Below, piece by piece: positions 19,488 to 28,219 of a DNA stretch of 45,782 nucleotides (positions are counted from its first letter, which is position 1; every line of letters starts with the position of its first letter). Source of the DNA: CAZTTH01 sp964615975 (GTDB lineage: Bacteria; Verrucomicrobiota; Lentisphaeria; JABSQK01; JAJFLO01). Under the pieces are notes generated by a model, which ran no database searches, had not been told where the DNA came from, and saw only the letters and a program-made list of their open reading frames with translations. The position numbers were made by a program, and so were the translations under genes. The DNA lies in assembly GCA_964615975.1 (NCBI GenBank), contig CAZTTH010000029.1:1-45782 (forward strand), written 5' to 3'.

Positions 19488-19633
19488 TGGGTTGCCTCCT
19501 AAAGAAATTATAAAAAATAACCTTTCTCCGATTGGTAACAGTATATTGGATTCAGCTCAAATCAATCGTCTCGAATTCAAGAACTCAGAAGAAAGATTCA
19601 AGCTCAACTGGTCCTTGTGAAGATCAACTTAAG

Positions 19634-20782
19634 TCAAGGAGACATGAGCGGTTGGGATTGGGAGATTTGGATAATTTCTTTGACTAAACAACTGAGATCA
19701 AGACTACTTCCGTCATTTTGCAATGCCCAAATTCGCCCCCAGTTGTGTTTTGCAATTCGTTTATCCATTATGGAACGTCGTTCCAATGATGAAATTTGGC
19801 GGTTGATCTTGCTTCGTGCTTCCTCCTCATGCATATCACCCAAATGAGTCAGGCGATGCATGCGTATATCCTCAGGCGCATCAACAAGAATAACATTATT
19901 ATTGACCAGATTTGTCCAACGGGCTTCCACTAAAATCGCGCCTTCAATTATCAACACACCCCGGGGTAATTCGCGAGTCATTTCATAGAGTCCAGCCATC
20001 ATCGGTTCATGCATGATTTCATTCAGGTCTGCCAGAGCTATTGGATTGGGAAAAACAATTTTCCCCAATGCTTTACGATCTATCGTGCCATCCGAATTCA
20101 GTATCTCTTTGCCAAATTTACGGGTAATTCTCTCCCTCGTTTTCTGAAATATAACCGCCTCAGTATTTTCCAAAACGTGATGTCCGATATGATCGAGACT
20201 GATATATGATGCCAGCGTATGTTTTTGCAACTCACTTACCAACCGTTTAGCAATAAAGGTCTTGCCAACCGCAATTCCGCCCGCAATACCGACCGTCAAT
20301 CGCCCCAAAATACGTTTCTCCAATTGCTCCTTGATGAATAAAGGACAATAAGCGCTAACGTCACCGCCTTCCGCAACGATTGCTTTTACCACTCCAGAAC
20401 TGATATGGGATAATTGCCGGCGGGTGGGGAAAAAAACTGTGTCAACAGTCGGGTGTAGGGTTTGACTTACGGCAAATTGTACCAATTCACCTTCCAAATC
20501 GGTATTATTGCGAATACCGCGAATGATCACATCAAATCCGTTGCGATACGCATATTCCCCCAGCAATCCATTAAAGATGACACATTGCACATTGGGAAAA
20601 TGACTTAGGCAGTATTGAGTCAAAGCTAGTCGTTCTTCGATTGCGAAGAGATAACGACCTTCTTTTTGAGGATTTTCTCCAATCGCAACAGTGACCTGCG
20701 GATAGGTTGCGGCAGCTCGGCTTACGACATCAATATGACCATGGGTGATCGGATCACCAGAAAATGCATAAATAGCGCGCAT
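19634..20782 (-). CDS. Bifunctional CoA synthase: phosphopantetheine adenylyltransferase (CoaD) fused to dephospho-CoA kinase (CoaE)
   Basis: One 382-residue frame carries the last two steps of CoA synthesis. Residues 1 to about 155 are a bacterial-type CoaD: GDPITHGHIDVV (residues 9-20, with the nucleotidyltransferase HxGH-like motif), RGIRNNTDLEGE, and SHISSGVVKAI. Residues from about 160 are CoaE: P-loop GGIAVGKT (about 165-172), SLDHIGHHVLE, and LNEIMHEPMM followed by a lid with many arginines. Each half has the length of the normal separate enzyme, and the linker is only a few residues, so this is a real fusion and not a missed stop. The domain order is that of eukaryotic COASY, but the CoaD half is of bacterial type. 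The preceding kinase gene ends 28 bases upstream on the same strand. Confidence 0.92.
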   Translation of the reverse strand: MRAIYAFSGDPITHGHIDVVSRAAATYPQVTVAIGENPQKEGRYLFAIEERLALTQYCLSHFPNVQCVIFNGLLGEYAYRNGFDVIIRGIRNNTDLEGELVQFAVSQTLHPTVDTVFFPTRRQLSHISSGVVKAIVAEGGDVSAYCPLFIKEQLEKRILGRLTVGIAGGIAVGKTFIAKRLVSELQKHTLASYISLDHIGHHVLENTEAVIFQKTRERITRKFGKEILNSDGTIDRKALGKIVFPNPIALADLNEIMHEPMMAGLYEMTRELPRGVLIIEGAILVEARWTNLVNNNVILVDAPEDIRMHRLTHLGDMHEEEARSKINRQISSLERRSIMDKRIAKHNWGRIWALQNDGSSLDLSCLVKEIIQISQSQPLMSP

Positions 20783-20810
20783 GATCTACGAAATGAGTGG
20801 AAATTTAGGT

Positions 20811-21794
20811 TTAAGCGTTGACTTTTAATCGGTTTTTATCGATTAATACAGGCGTTTGACGATTTTTAACACGAATCATATCTTCCAAGCATTCAAAAGC
20901 GGTTACGTATCGATCATCTGGATCCTTGGCCATCATTGTCTTCAAAACCATGGCCAGATCGCGATTTGAATCCGGTATGGTATCGCCGATATCCGGCGGC
21001 TCTTCAACAAGACGGGCATTGATTACATCCATGAGGGAATCGTAATCAAAAGGAGGATTACCGGTTATGACATGATATAATGTTGCGCCCAGGGAATAAA
21101 TATCAGAACGATTATCTTGATACGAGCCATCCATGATACATTCGGGGCTCAGATAATAAGGTGTTCCTTCAACAGCGCTGATGTCAACTGCTGCATTTTC
21201 ATGCGCTGTCACCATCCCGAAATCACAAACTTTCACATTCCCAGAAAGATCCAGCAATACATTTTGCGGTTTAACATCACGATGAATCGACAAGTAATTG
21301 GACCATACAAAATCTAGTGCATAGGCAACTTTAATGCCAACTTCCAAGGCATCTAACTGATTCATTTTGTCATATTCGTCCAAATACTGGGCCAGATTTA
21401 ATCCACAGAAATACTCCATTTCAATATATAAAATTCCATCCCATTCATCACCAAAAATAGTCTTTATAATGTATGGATGGTTCAATTCTATGGAAAAGGC
21501 GATTTCCCGGATAAATTCTTTCTTGGAATGGCTGTCTACATGGGTTTCGGTATGGAAAAGCTTTAGTGCAATATTCTCATTTGAAGAGCTTTTCCGCCCC
21601 TTGAAAACTATGGCGTTTGCCCCTTCTCCGATTTCTTCATTCAAGATATAGTCGCCAAATGGAATGGGCCGCTTTGATTCAGAATCAAAGCATGGATTGA
21701 GCTTGGTACACGAATTACAACGATATATGCCAAAACATTGGTCATCCGGCAACAGACCAAGAACTTTGCTACAATATCGACAATTAACGGGCAT
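20811..21794 (-). CDS. Ser/Thr protein kinase with N-terminal zinc-ribbon-like Cys cluster
   Basis: A soluble kinase of 327 residues. The N-terminus has two Cys pairs (CRYC at residues 5-8, CNSC near 27-30), which may form a zinc ribbon. The kinase domain starts at about 47 with IGEGANAIVFKG, and has the Lys in ALKLFH, the catalytic loop HRDVKPQN, DFG in VKVCDFGM, and GTPYYLSPEC. No sensor or membrane domain follows. GAGGA precedes the ATG. It is probably cotranscribed with the CoA synthase gene, 28 bases downstream. It differs from the kinase at 7389-9125 in having canonical DFG and no cNMP domain. Confidence 0.93.
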   Translation of the reverse strand: MPVNCRYCSKVLGLLPDDQCFGIYRCNSCTKLNPCFDSESKRPIPFGDYILNEEIGEGANAIVFKGRKSSSNENIALKLFHTETHVDSHSKKEFIREIAFSIELNHPYIIKTIFGDEWDGILYIEMEYFCGLNLAQYLDEYDKMNQLDALEVGIKVAYALDFVWSNYLSIHRDVKPQNVLLDLSGNVKVCDFGMVTAHENAAVDISAVEGTPYYLSPECIMDGSYQDNRSDIYSLGATLYHVITGNPPFDYDSLMDVINARLVEEPPDIGDTIPDSNRDLAMVLKTMMAKDPDDRYVTAFECLEDMIRVKNRQTPVLIDKNRLKVNA

Positions 21795-22006
21795 TCTAAT
21801 CCTCTTGAAATCGCCCTGTTGGACGTTGAAAATAAATATGGATACGACGGGCTTCGATTCAGCGTTCTGGATTACCTAATATCATGTAAATCCTAGGGGA
21901 GCTTCATAATCCCTTTCTTATCTAGCCAAAAGGAGTAGATTACCGCTATGAACAATGAAGCAATCAAGATATTAAAATTTCGCGTTTTTTGCTAACTTGT
22001 TCGCGA

Positions 22007-22624
22007 TTACTCAGTTCTATTTCCAACTACAAATTCAGCACGGCGATTGAGTGCATATGATTCTTCATTATTGGTAGAGCCGACAGGCCGTTCCTCTCCA
22101 TATGATATCGTTTGAATACGTTGTGCGTCAACACCTAAACTGACCAAATAATCTCGCACCGCAAGAGCTCTCCGTTCTCCTAGAGAACGATTATATTCAT
22201 CACTTCCCCGCTCATCACAATGTCCTTCGACCACCACCTGGTAGTTGGGATTGCGCACGAGATAATCCGATAAAACTTCTATCTTTTTACGTTCAGTTTC
22301 GCCGATAAACGATTGATTGTAAGCAAAATATACTGGATTCCAGCGCTGGTTGCTCGCCGGTTGGATTACTGCATCACGTGCTGATAATGGTTGCCCATCA
22401 AATAGCTCCCATCCTTGTTCCATGGTTTGAATCGGTGGAACGGTTTGATCTGGATATTTTGAGTAATCCGAAGATGTGGCAGATTTATTTTTATCAGCAT
22501 TGCGTTGAGGAGCTGCGTAAGTATTGGGATTATACCCTAAATCTAATTTAGGACGTTTGCCACCACAAGACATTAATGACAAACAACATAGTACTACAAA
22601 CAAACACTTTAATAATTCTTTCAT
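22007..22624 (-). CDS. pal: Peptidoglycan-associated lipoprotein (Pal)
   Basis: Outer-membrane lipoprotein of 205 residues. It has a signal peptide with lipobox SLMSC, a disordered linker, and a C-terminal OmpA-like domain (about 95-205) with VEGHCDERGSDEYNRSLGERR, the peptidoglycan-binding signature, then RIQTISYGEERP and NRRAEFVV. In the Tol-Pal system it links the outer membrane to the wall. The tol genes (tolB, tolQ, tolR) are not in the window. GAGGAG lies upstream of the ATG. It is divergent from the FHA gene across a 366-base spacer. Confidence 0.92.
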   Translation of the reverse strand: MKELLKCLFVVLCCLSLMSCGGKRPKLDLGYNPNTYAAPQRNADKNKSATSSDYSKYPDQTVPPIQTMEQGWELFDGQPLSARDAVIQPASNQRWNPVYFAYNQSFIGETERKKIEVLSDYLVRNPNYQVVVEGHCDERGSDEYNRSLGERRALAVRDYLVSLGVDAQRIQTISYGEERPVGSTNNEESYALNRRAEFVVGNRTE

Positions 22625-22990
22625 ATGGGAATGCTTTTCTCCTCTTATAACTTAAAAAATTTAAACTACCGCGCCTCAAGGAATGTATCATTCTATTCCG
22701 TTGATGATGTCGATCCGAGTAAAAATCATGCTATATTCACTAAATTTATATCTGTTAATTTCGCGATTGCAAATGTAACAGAATTATTGCCAAAGAAATA
22801 ATCAACTCTGGGAATAAGCTTTGCCACTTCTGGGATCAAATTTTGTCGAACCTTAAGAAAATTGCCTTAATTTTTTTGACACCTAGCGATGGAGGCATAT
22901 ATTTTACCCACCTTATTTAGAAACTAGTATTTCGGTTGATACTAAGCAGAATTACCAAATTGAGACCATAGATAATAGCAACACCTGATT
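22625..22990. other. 366-base divergent spacer between pal and the FHA gene
   Basis: No reading frame of note. It contains the plus-strand promoter listed separately and, near pal, that gene's ribosome binding site. A pal promoter must lie here, but I could not pick one confidently. Confidence 0.6.
22876..22903 (+). promoter_or_regulatory. Sigma-70-type promoter for the FHA gene
   Basis: A perfect TTGACA at 22876-22881 and TATATT at 22898-22903 are spaced by 16 bases, about 80 bases upstream of the ATG at 22991. This is the best promoter match I saw in the window. Confidence 0.6.
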
Positions 22991-23521
22991 ATGTCCAAAC
23001 CGCCTAGATTATTAATATTGTCCGAACATTTTCAAGGACAGAAAAATTACGAATTAACCGAAGGGTTCTATAGTATTGGACGCGTACCAGAGCGGCAGAT
23101 TTGCATTCCTGATAAATCAGTTAGCAGCAATCATTGTGAAATACGGCGTAACGAGGATGGCACCTACTCAGCCATTGACCTAGGAAGTTCAAATGGAACT
23201 CGAATTAATGGGATACGGATTACCGAGCAACAATTGAATCATAGTGACATTCTTCAAATTGGAGTGATCGAAATCATGTACCATAGCGAAGAAGATACAC
23301 TAAACACCAAATCCAGCGCCCAAACCGGTATCAATCTTGAAGATAGCGCTGGCGGCTTGAAAATGAATCAGATGGAAAATGTGAGCCCATTAAAAAGAGG
23401 GGTCAAGAAAAGTGATGGCAAAAAAGCCAACATCGTGATGTATATGATCATTGGAGTATTAGCAATCCCCGTAGTCATTTTAACTATTTATCTTATCTTG
23501 AAATTACTCGGCATCGCATAA
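22991..23521 (+). CDS. FHA-domain membrane protein
   Basis: A protein of 176 residues with an N-terminal forkhead-associated domain: YSIGRVPERQICIPD, SVSSNHCEI, and DLGSSNGTRINGIRI carry the phosphothreonine-binding Arg, Ser, His and Asn. A charged linker of about 50 residues follows, and then a single C-terminal membrane helix (about 149-175) without a further domain. It is a tail-anchored reader for phosphothreonine, likely a partner of one of the Ser/Thr kinases in the window (inference). ftsH follows 229 bases later. Confidence 0.9.
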   Translation: MSKPPRLLILSEHFQGQKNYELTEGFYSIGRVPERQICIPDKSVSSNHCEIRRNEDGTYSAIDLGSSNGTRINGIRITEQQLNHSDILQIGVIEIMYHSEEDTLNTKSSAQTGINLEDSAGGLKMNQMENVSPLKRGVKKSDGKKANIVMYMIIGVLAIPVVILTIYLILKLLGIA

Positions 23522-23750
23522 CGAAAACATGCCTGGACCGTAATGCCTCATGGATCAATGAATGATTTGTACCTGAGCGGTATACCGGTAATAGTTTAAT
23601 TTCAATTTTAGCACACTACACAGAGATATTCCCAGATTTGATTAAGAGATTGTTTGATGTGATTTCCAGGCGATTAGGTTAAATCTGCCCATATCAACCC
23701 TAACGGTAACCTGAACAAATTTTTCAATTTTTATTTTACGACAATCGATT

Positions 23751-25673
23751 ATGACTGACAATTCTCAATCAAAGAAACACGACAATAGTAACTCGGACGC
23801 CAATAATCCACGCAAGAAAAAGCCAGACAACAAAATGCCATCTCCATCCATGAGTACATTTATCCTGGGTTTTTTGCTCATATTCGCGATTCCGCTTGGC
23901 ATCTATTTCATGGGGAAACAACCGGCAATTGAAACCATTAAAAGTTCTGAATTCGAAAATGCCTTGTTAGAAGGGCGTATTCTTAACGTCACCATTAAAC
24001 ATGAACCGACAACCGGAAGTCGAACTCTGGCGGGTGAATATATAAAGAAAAACAGTACTAAACCAATTCCATATACCGTCGAAGTGACATATACCGATAC
24101 GCTTGATCAATTAATCCGCGAGCATTGTAAGTCAAGAGAAACCATTACCGTGTCAAATTTCTTAAATAACCTTCTCATCTCACTTCTACCGATATTACTC
24201 TTAGTCGCAATAATTTATATATTATTTGCCCGGCAAATTAAAACCGCAGGAAAAAGCGCCTTACAGTTCGGACGAAGTCGCGCCAAATTAAACCAAAGCA
24301 TGGATAAGGTGACCTTTGCTGACGTTGCCGGTATCGATGAAGCCAAGGAAGAAGTTCAGGAGATTATCGATTATCTTCGGGATTCGGAAAAATTCTTGGA
24401 AATTGGCGGAAAAATCCCCAAGGGAGTATTAATGGTCGGGCCGCCAGGCACTGGTAAAACCCTACTCGCTCGTGCCATCGCAGGTGAAGCTGATGTCCCC
24501 TTTTACAGTATCAGTGGTTCGGATTTTGTTGAAATGTTTGTTGGTGTGGGTGCCAGTCGGGTTCGTGATATGTTCGAACAAGGCAAAAAAAATGCCCCAT
24601 GTATTATTTTTATCGATGAAATCGATGCGGTTGGACGTTCACGCTTCAGCGGTATCGGTGGCGGCCACGATGAACGCGAGCAAACGCTTAATGCTCTACT
24701 TGTTGAAATGGATGGTTTTGAAGGAAACTCAGGCATAATTGTCATTGCCGCAACCAATCGTCCCGATGTTCTTGATACAGCTCTGCTTCGTCCCGGGCGA
24801 TTTGATCGACAGATAACCATTGATCTGCCTGATGTCAAAGGTCGACTGGGAATCTTGACTGTCCATGCAAAGCGAATAAAAATCAATCCTGATGTCGATT
24901 TTTATATCATCGCGCGCGGCACACCCGGATTCAGTGGCGCCGATTTGGCCAATCTCCTCAATGAAGCCGCGTTGTTAGCAGCACATAACTCAAAAACAAC
25001 TGTCGATATGTTAGATTTGGAAGAGGCGCGTGACAAGGTGCGGTGGGGGAAGGAACGTCGCAGCCGCAAAATCAGCGAGCAGGATCGGCAGGTAACCGCA
25101 TATCATGAAGCTGGACATGCACTTGTCGCCTTGCACTGCCCTGCGTCAACGCCATTACACAAAGTCACGATTATTCCTCGAGGCAACGCCTATCTTGGTG
25201 CCACCATGCAACTCCCCGAGTTTGATCGATATACCCAAACGCGTTCGGAAATGATTGATGAATTAACCGTTATGATGGGCGGGCGGTTTGCTGAAAAAAT
25301 AATTTTTAATGAAATCACCAGCGGTGCTGCGATGGATATAAAAAATGCCTCTCAATTAGCGAGAAAAATGGTTTGCAACTGGGGCATGAGTGAAAAAATG
25401 GGCTTATTAAACTACGATAATAAGGAAGAGCATATATATCTGGGACGAGATATTACCCGCACAGAAGAATATAGTGAAACAACAGCCCGAGAAATCGACT
25501 TGGAGATTAGAGCGATCATTGATAATGTCGCCAGCCGTGCTGAAGCAATTTTGCTAAAATATAAGAACCAATTGCAATTACTGGGCAATAAACTGTTGGA
25601 AAAAGAAACCATGGACGCTCATGAAATAAAAGAATTACTGGGAATGAATTTCCAATCAAAAGAACCAGCGTGA
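23751..25673 (+). CDS. ftsH: ATP-dependent zinc metalloprotease FtsH
   Basis: Membrane-bound AAA+ protease of 640 residues that degrades misfolded membrane proteins and some regulators. There are two N-terminal membrane helices (about 35-57 and 138-158) flanking a periplasmic domain. The AAA domain has Walker A GPPGTGKT (about 230-237), Walker B IIFIDEIDAVG, and the second-region-of-homology RPGRFDRQ. The peptidase has zinc site HEAGH (452-456) and a third ligand Asp near 529 (SGAAMDIKNAS). All active residues are present. The stop overlaps the next gene's start as GTGA, indicating coupling. Confidence 0.97.
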   Translation: MTDNSQSKKHDNSNSDANNPRKKKPDNKMPSPSMSTFILGFLLIFAIPLGIYFMGKQPAIETIKSSEFENALLEGRILNVTIKHEPTTGSRTLAGEYIKKNSTKPIPYTVEVTYTDTLDQLIREHCKSRETITVSNFLNNLLISLLPILLLVAIIYILFARQIKTAGKSALQFGRSRAKLNQSMDKVTFADVAGIDEAKEEVQEIIDYLRDSEKFLEIGGKIPKGVLMVGPPGTGKTLLARAIAGEADVPFYSISGSDFVEMFVGVGASRVRDMFEQGKKNAPCIIFIDEIDAVGRSRFSGIGGGHDEREQTLNALLVEMDGFEGNSGIIVIAATNRPDVLDTALLRPGRFDRQITIDLPDVKGRLGILTVHAKRIKINPDVDFYIIARGTPGFSGADLANLLNEAALLAAHNSKTTVDMLDLEEARDKVRWGKERRSRKISEQDRQVTAYHEAGHALVALHCPASTPLHKVTIIPRGNAYLGATMQLPEFDRYTQTRSEMIDELTVMMGGRFAEKIIFNEITSGAAMDIKNASQLARKMVCNWGMSEKMGLLNYDNKEEHIYLGRDITRTEEYSETTAREIDLEIRAIIDNVASRAEAILLKYKNQLQLLGNKLLEKETMDAHEIKELLGMNFQSKEPA

Positions 25674-26044
25674 GGGCATTAGCAAACCGATTCGATAAAC
25701 CTGCGGGCCAGTCATCAGGATCAACCAGCAGTGGCTTCGCTGAATTATACCCATACTTGGAATATTCCAACTTAGGTACTTTTCTCGAGATTTATGTTCA
25801 ACCGGGAACCCGGGTTACCAGACTTGCTGGAATTCATGATAACCGCTTAAAAATTCAATTGTCCAGCCCACCCGTAGACGGCAAGGCGAATCTCCAGTTG
25901 ATCGCTTTTTTTTCTTCTCTATTTCAAATTGCCAAAAAAGATATTCATATTATCAAAGGTGAACATTCACGCTTTAAACGGGTACAGATCAAGCGCATCA
26001 ATACTGATATCATCAATTGTATAAACTCTCATCTAAAATCCTAA
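25670..26044 (+). CDS. DUF167 (YggU-like) family protein
   Basis: A small protein of 124 residues. After about 30 unassigned residues it has the DUF167 core: VQPGTRVTRLAGIHDNRLKI, then the family motif PPVDGKANLQLI and GEHSRFKRVQI. The family's function is not known. It starts with GTG overlapping the ftsH stop by four bases and ends two bases before the cyclase ATG, so all three are probably one transcript. Confidence 0.85.
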   Translation: MRALANRFDKPAGQSSGSTSSGFAELYPYLEYSNLGTFLEIYVQPGTRVTRLAGIHDNRLKIQLSSPPVDGKANLQLIAFFSSLFQIAKKDIHIIKGEHSRFKRVQIKRINTDIINCINSHLKS

Positions 26045-26046
26045 AC

Positions 26047-27180
26047 ATGTCAGACGAATCCAAAAATCAACACTTGATCCTTGTCGTCGACGACATTCCA
26101 GATAACGTCGTTATTTTAACTGCTCATCTTCGTATCAAGGGGTATCGCACCATTACTGCAAGCGACGGGATAGAAGCATGCGAACTAGCGAAATCAGAAA
26201 ATCCCGATCTCATCATTATGGATATCAACATGCCCCGAATGGATGGACTGGAAGCATGTCAGATATTAAAAAACTCACCTGAATCCAAACTCGTACCTAT
26301 TATTCTGGTAACTGCCAATTCTGAGGTCGACGATATCGTTCGCGGATTGGAAGTTGGGGCAGACGATTATCTCATCAAACCATACAACAGCATGGAATTA
26401 TTGGCGCGTGTCCGCTCAATGTTGCGGATTCGTGATTCGCAAATGGAATTATTGCGCGTCAATACAATATTGGATGAACTGAATCACAATCTCGAGCAAA
26501 AAGTACAAGAACAGGTAAAGGAACTCGAACGTGCCAACCGGTTGCGCCGTTTTTTCTCACCTCAACTGGTCAAAACCATTACCTCTGAAAATTCTGAAGA
26601 CATCCTTAATGAACATCGCCGCGAAATTACCGTTGTATTTCTTGATTTAAGGAATTTTACTCAGTTTGCGGAAAAATCACACCCTCACGAAGTCATCCAA
26701 ACCATACGTGAATTGCATCAGGTTGTCGGACCTATCATTTTTGAGTACAGCGGTACATTGGAACGCTTTACCGGTGATGGATTGATGGTATTCCTTGGCG
26801 ACCCGGAACCAATGGAGAATCATCCTGTCCAAGCTGTGTTAATGGCTTTGGATATCCGCAATAAAGTTGAAAAACTCCGATCACAATGGGCAGTCAAGGG
26901 ATACAATCTCGGTTTGGGGATTGGCATATCCACCGGAGAAGCGTCATTGGGGACTATTGGATTTGAAGGACGGTTGGATTATGCTGCGATAGGAGTAGCC
27001 ACCAACCTCGCCGCTCGGTTATGCAGCATGGCAAAAGGAGGTCAAATCCTAATCTCAATGAAAACTTTTTCAAAAATTGATCATCAATTTGAGACCATAC
27101 ACTGTGGAAAAATCGATCTGAAGGGTTTTTCACAACCACATCAAATATATGAAGTAACATCCAAGTCAGCACGCAGTTAA
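26047..27180 (+). CDS. Receiver-domain class III adenylate/guanylate cyclase
   Basis: A two-domain signalling enzyme. The receiver (about 1-125) has VVDDIPDN, acceptor Asp in IIMDINMPRMDG, and Lys in YLIKPYN. A coiled coil follows, then a class III cyclase (about 195-370): metal-binding Asp in VFLDLRNF and RFTGDGLMVF, and the transition-state Asn and Arg in ATNLAARL. Asp in LDYAAIG is at the base-selecting position and favours ATP (inference). I chose the ATG at 26047, directly after the DUF167 stop, not an upstream TTG at 26017. It makes a second messenger under phosphorylation control, and the cNMP-binding kinase at 7389-9125 could be its target. Confidence 0.92.
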   Translation: MSDESKNQHLILVVDDIPDNVVILTAHLRIKGYRTITASDGIEACELAKSENPDLIIMDINMPRMDGLEACQILKNSPESKLVPIILVTANSEVDDIVRGLEVGADDYLIKPYNSMELLARVRSMLRIRDSQMELLRVNTILDELNHNLEQKVQEQVKELERANRLRRFFSPQLVKTITSENSEDILNEHRREITVVFLDLRNFTQFAEKSHPHEVIQTIRELHQVVGPIIFEYSGTLERFTGDGLMVFLGDPEPMENHPVQAVLMALDIRNKVEKLRSQWAVKGYNLGLGIGISTGEASLGTIGFEGRLDYAAIGVATNLAARLCSMAKGGQILISMKTFSKIDHQFETIHCGKIDLKGFSQPHQIYEVTSKSARS

Positions 27181-27257
27181 TATTCTAGCATGTCTTTATT
27201 CGCATAAAGTTCTGCACATATATAAACAATACATTAAGGAGTGTAACAACAACCAAT

Positions 27258-27764
27258 ATGAAACTTATCAAACCCATAGTTACCACATTTATTATTTTGA
27301 ATTGGCTCTGCCCGTTAGTATCAGGCCAGAATGAACAAGCTCAACCTCCTCCGCCACCTGCCATGGAGCAGAAAATCGATAAAGCGATGCCTGATCCGCG
27401 CGCAATGAACGAATTATCAGAAATGCAGAAGAAAAATCGTGAAATTGGCCAGAAAATAAATGAAAGGAAAAAAGCCTTGTATCGGGATAATGATGAGATC
27501 AAGAAAACTCAAACTGAAATTAAAAGCCTACACGATAAAATCGAGAGCATCTTGACAACGGATCCAGAATATTCACAGTTAAAAAATGAGCAACAGATAC
27601 TGAGAGAGAAAATGCAGGAACAATATCGTAGTAACCGACCACCAAAAGATATGAGAGAAATGAATGACAAATTTGGAGGCGGCCCTCGAAAAGCCAAGTT
27701 AAATAAAACGATGGATGGCAACACTCCCGATGATCCCGCTCTACCGCCACCGCAGAACGAATAA
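27258..27764 (+). CDS. Small secreted coiled-coil protein of unknown function
   Basis: 168 residues. It has a signal peptide (hydrophobic to about residue 23, then a cleavage-like VSGQ), a proline run (PPPPPA), and a charged, helical middle with many Lys, Glu and Gln residues likely to form a coiled coil (about 50-125). The tail is Pro-rich. It has no Cys beyond the signal peptide and no recognised domain. AAGGAG lies upstream of the ATG, at a longish distance. A strong terminator follows at 27798. I do not recognise the family; a periplasmic chaperone or adaptor would fit its look, but this is only a guess. Confidence 0.75.
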   Translation: MKLIKPIVTTFIILNWLCPLVSGQNEQAQPPPPPAMEQKIDKAMPDPRAMNELSEMQKKNREIGQKINERKKALYRDNDEIKKTQTEIKSLHDKIESILTTDPEYSQLKNEQQILREKMQEQYRSNRPPKDMREMNDKFGGGPRKAKLNKTMDGNTPDDPALPPPQNE

Positions 27765-27797
27765 GCCTACCCAGTTCTATATTATTTAATCCTACGG

Positions 27798-27843
27798 CAG
27801 GTCGATAAAGGAGAAGGCCTCATTTGTCGACCTGTTTTTTTTT
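27798..27843 (+). terminator. Rho-independent terminator
   Basis: A 12-base stem (27798-27809 with 27823-27834, one G-T pair) is followed by nine T at 27835-27843. It closes the transcript ending with the secreted coiled-coil gene. Confidence 0.85.
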
Positions 27844-27920
27844 GCAAAATGCATGATCAATTTGCGGATGCTTTAATCACGCGTCATACATCGATTTAAC
27901 ATCAATAATAATTCTAAAAG

Positions 27921-28103
27921 CTATTCCGCCGCGATAGTCAATATCTGTCGATTTTTGTAATAACCACAATGCTTGCACACACAATGCGGCAAGCACGTGT
28001 TGCCGCACCGGGTACAATTATTTATCTGCATACCCCGATACCGATTGGCACCTTTACGTTGCCGGGATTTCATTTTGGAAACTTTATGTTGTTGCAATGC
28101 CAT
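27921..28103 (-). CDS. rpmF: Ribosomal protein L32
   Basis: 60 residues. It is a large-subunit ribosomal protein with the basic N-terminus HKVSKMKSRQRKGANRY and the zinc-ribbon form, CTRC followed by CVCKHCGYY and NRQIL. This is the Cys-rich (zinc-binding) type. AGGAG lies at a good distance before the ATG. In many bacteria rpmF is next to plsX and fab genes. Here it is divergent from a plsC-like acyltransferase, so some phospholipid context remains. Confidence 0.92.
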   Translation of the reverse strand: MALQQHKVSKMKSRQRKGANRYRGMQINNCTRCGNTCLPHCVCKHCGYYKNRQILTIAAE

Positions 28104-28219
28104 GTTTCAAGTTCTCCTGATTCAGGTTGATTTAGTTTATAAATAGTGCTAAAAAGAATCCTTACTGTAACTAGAGTCGAATCATCTACAAACTATTTAA
28201 GTAAATACCTCCTTACCAT

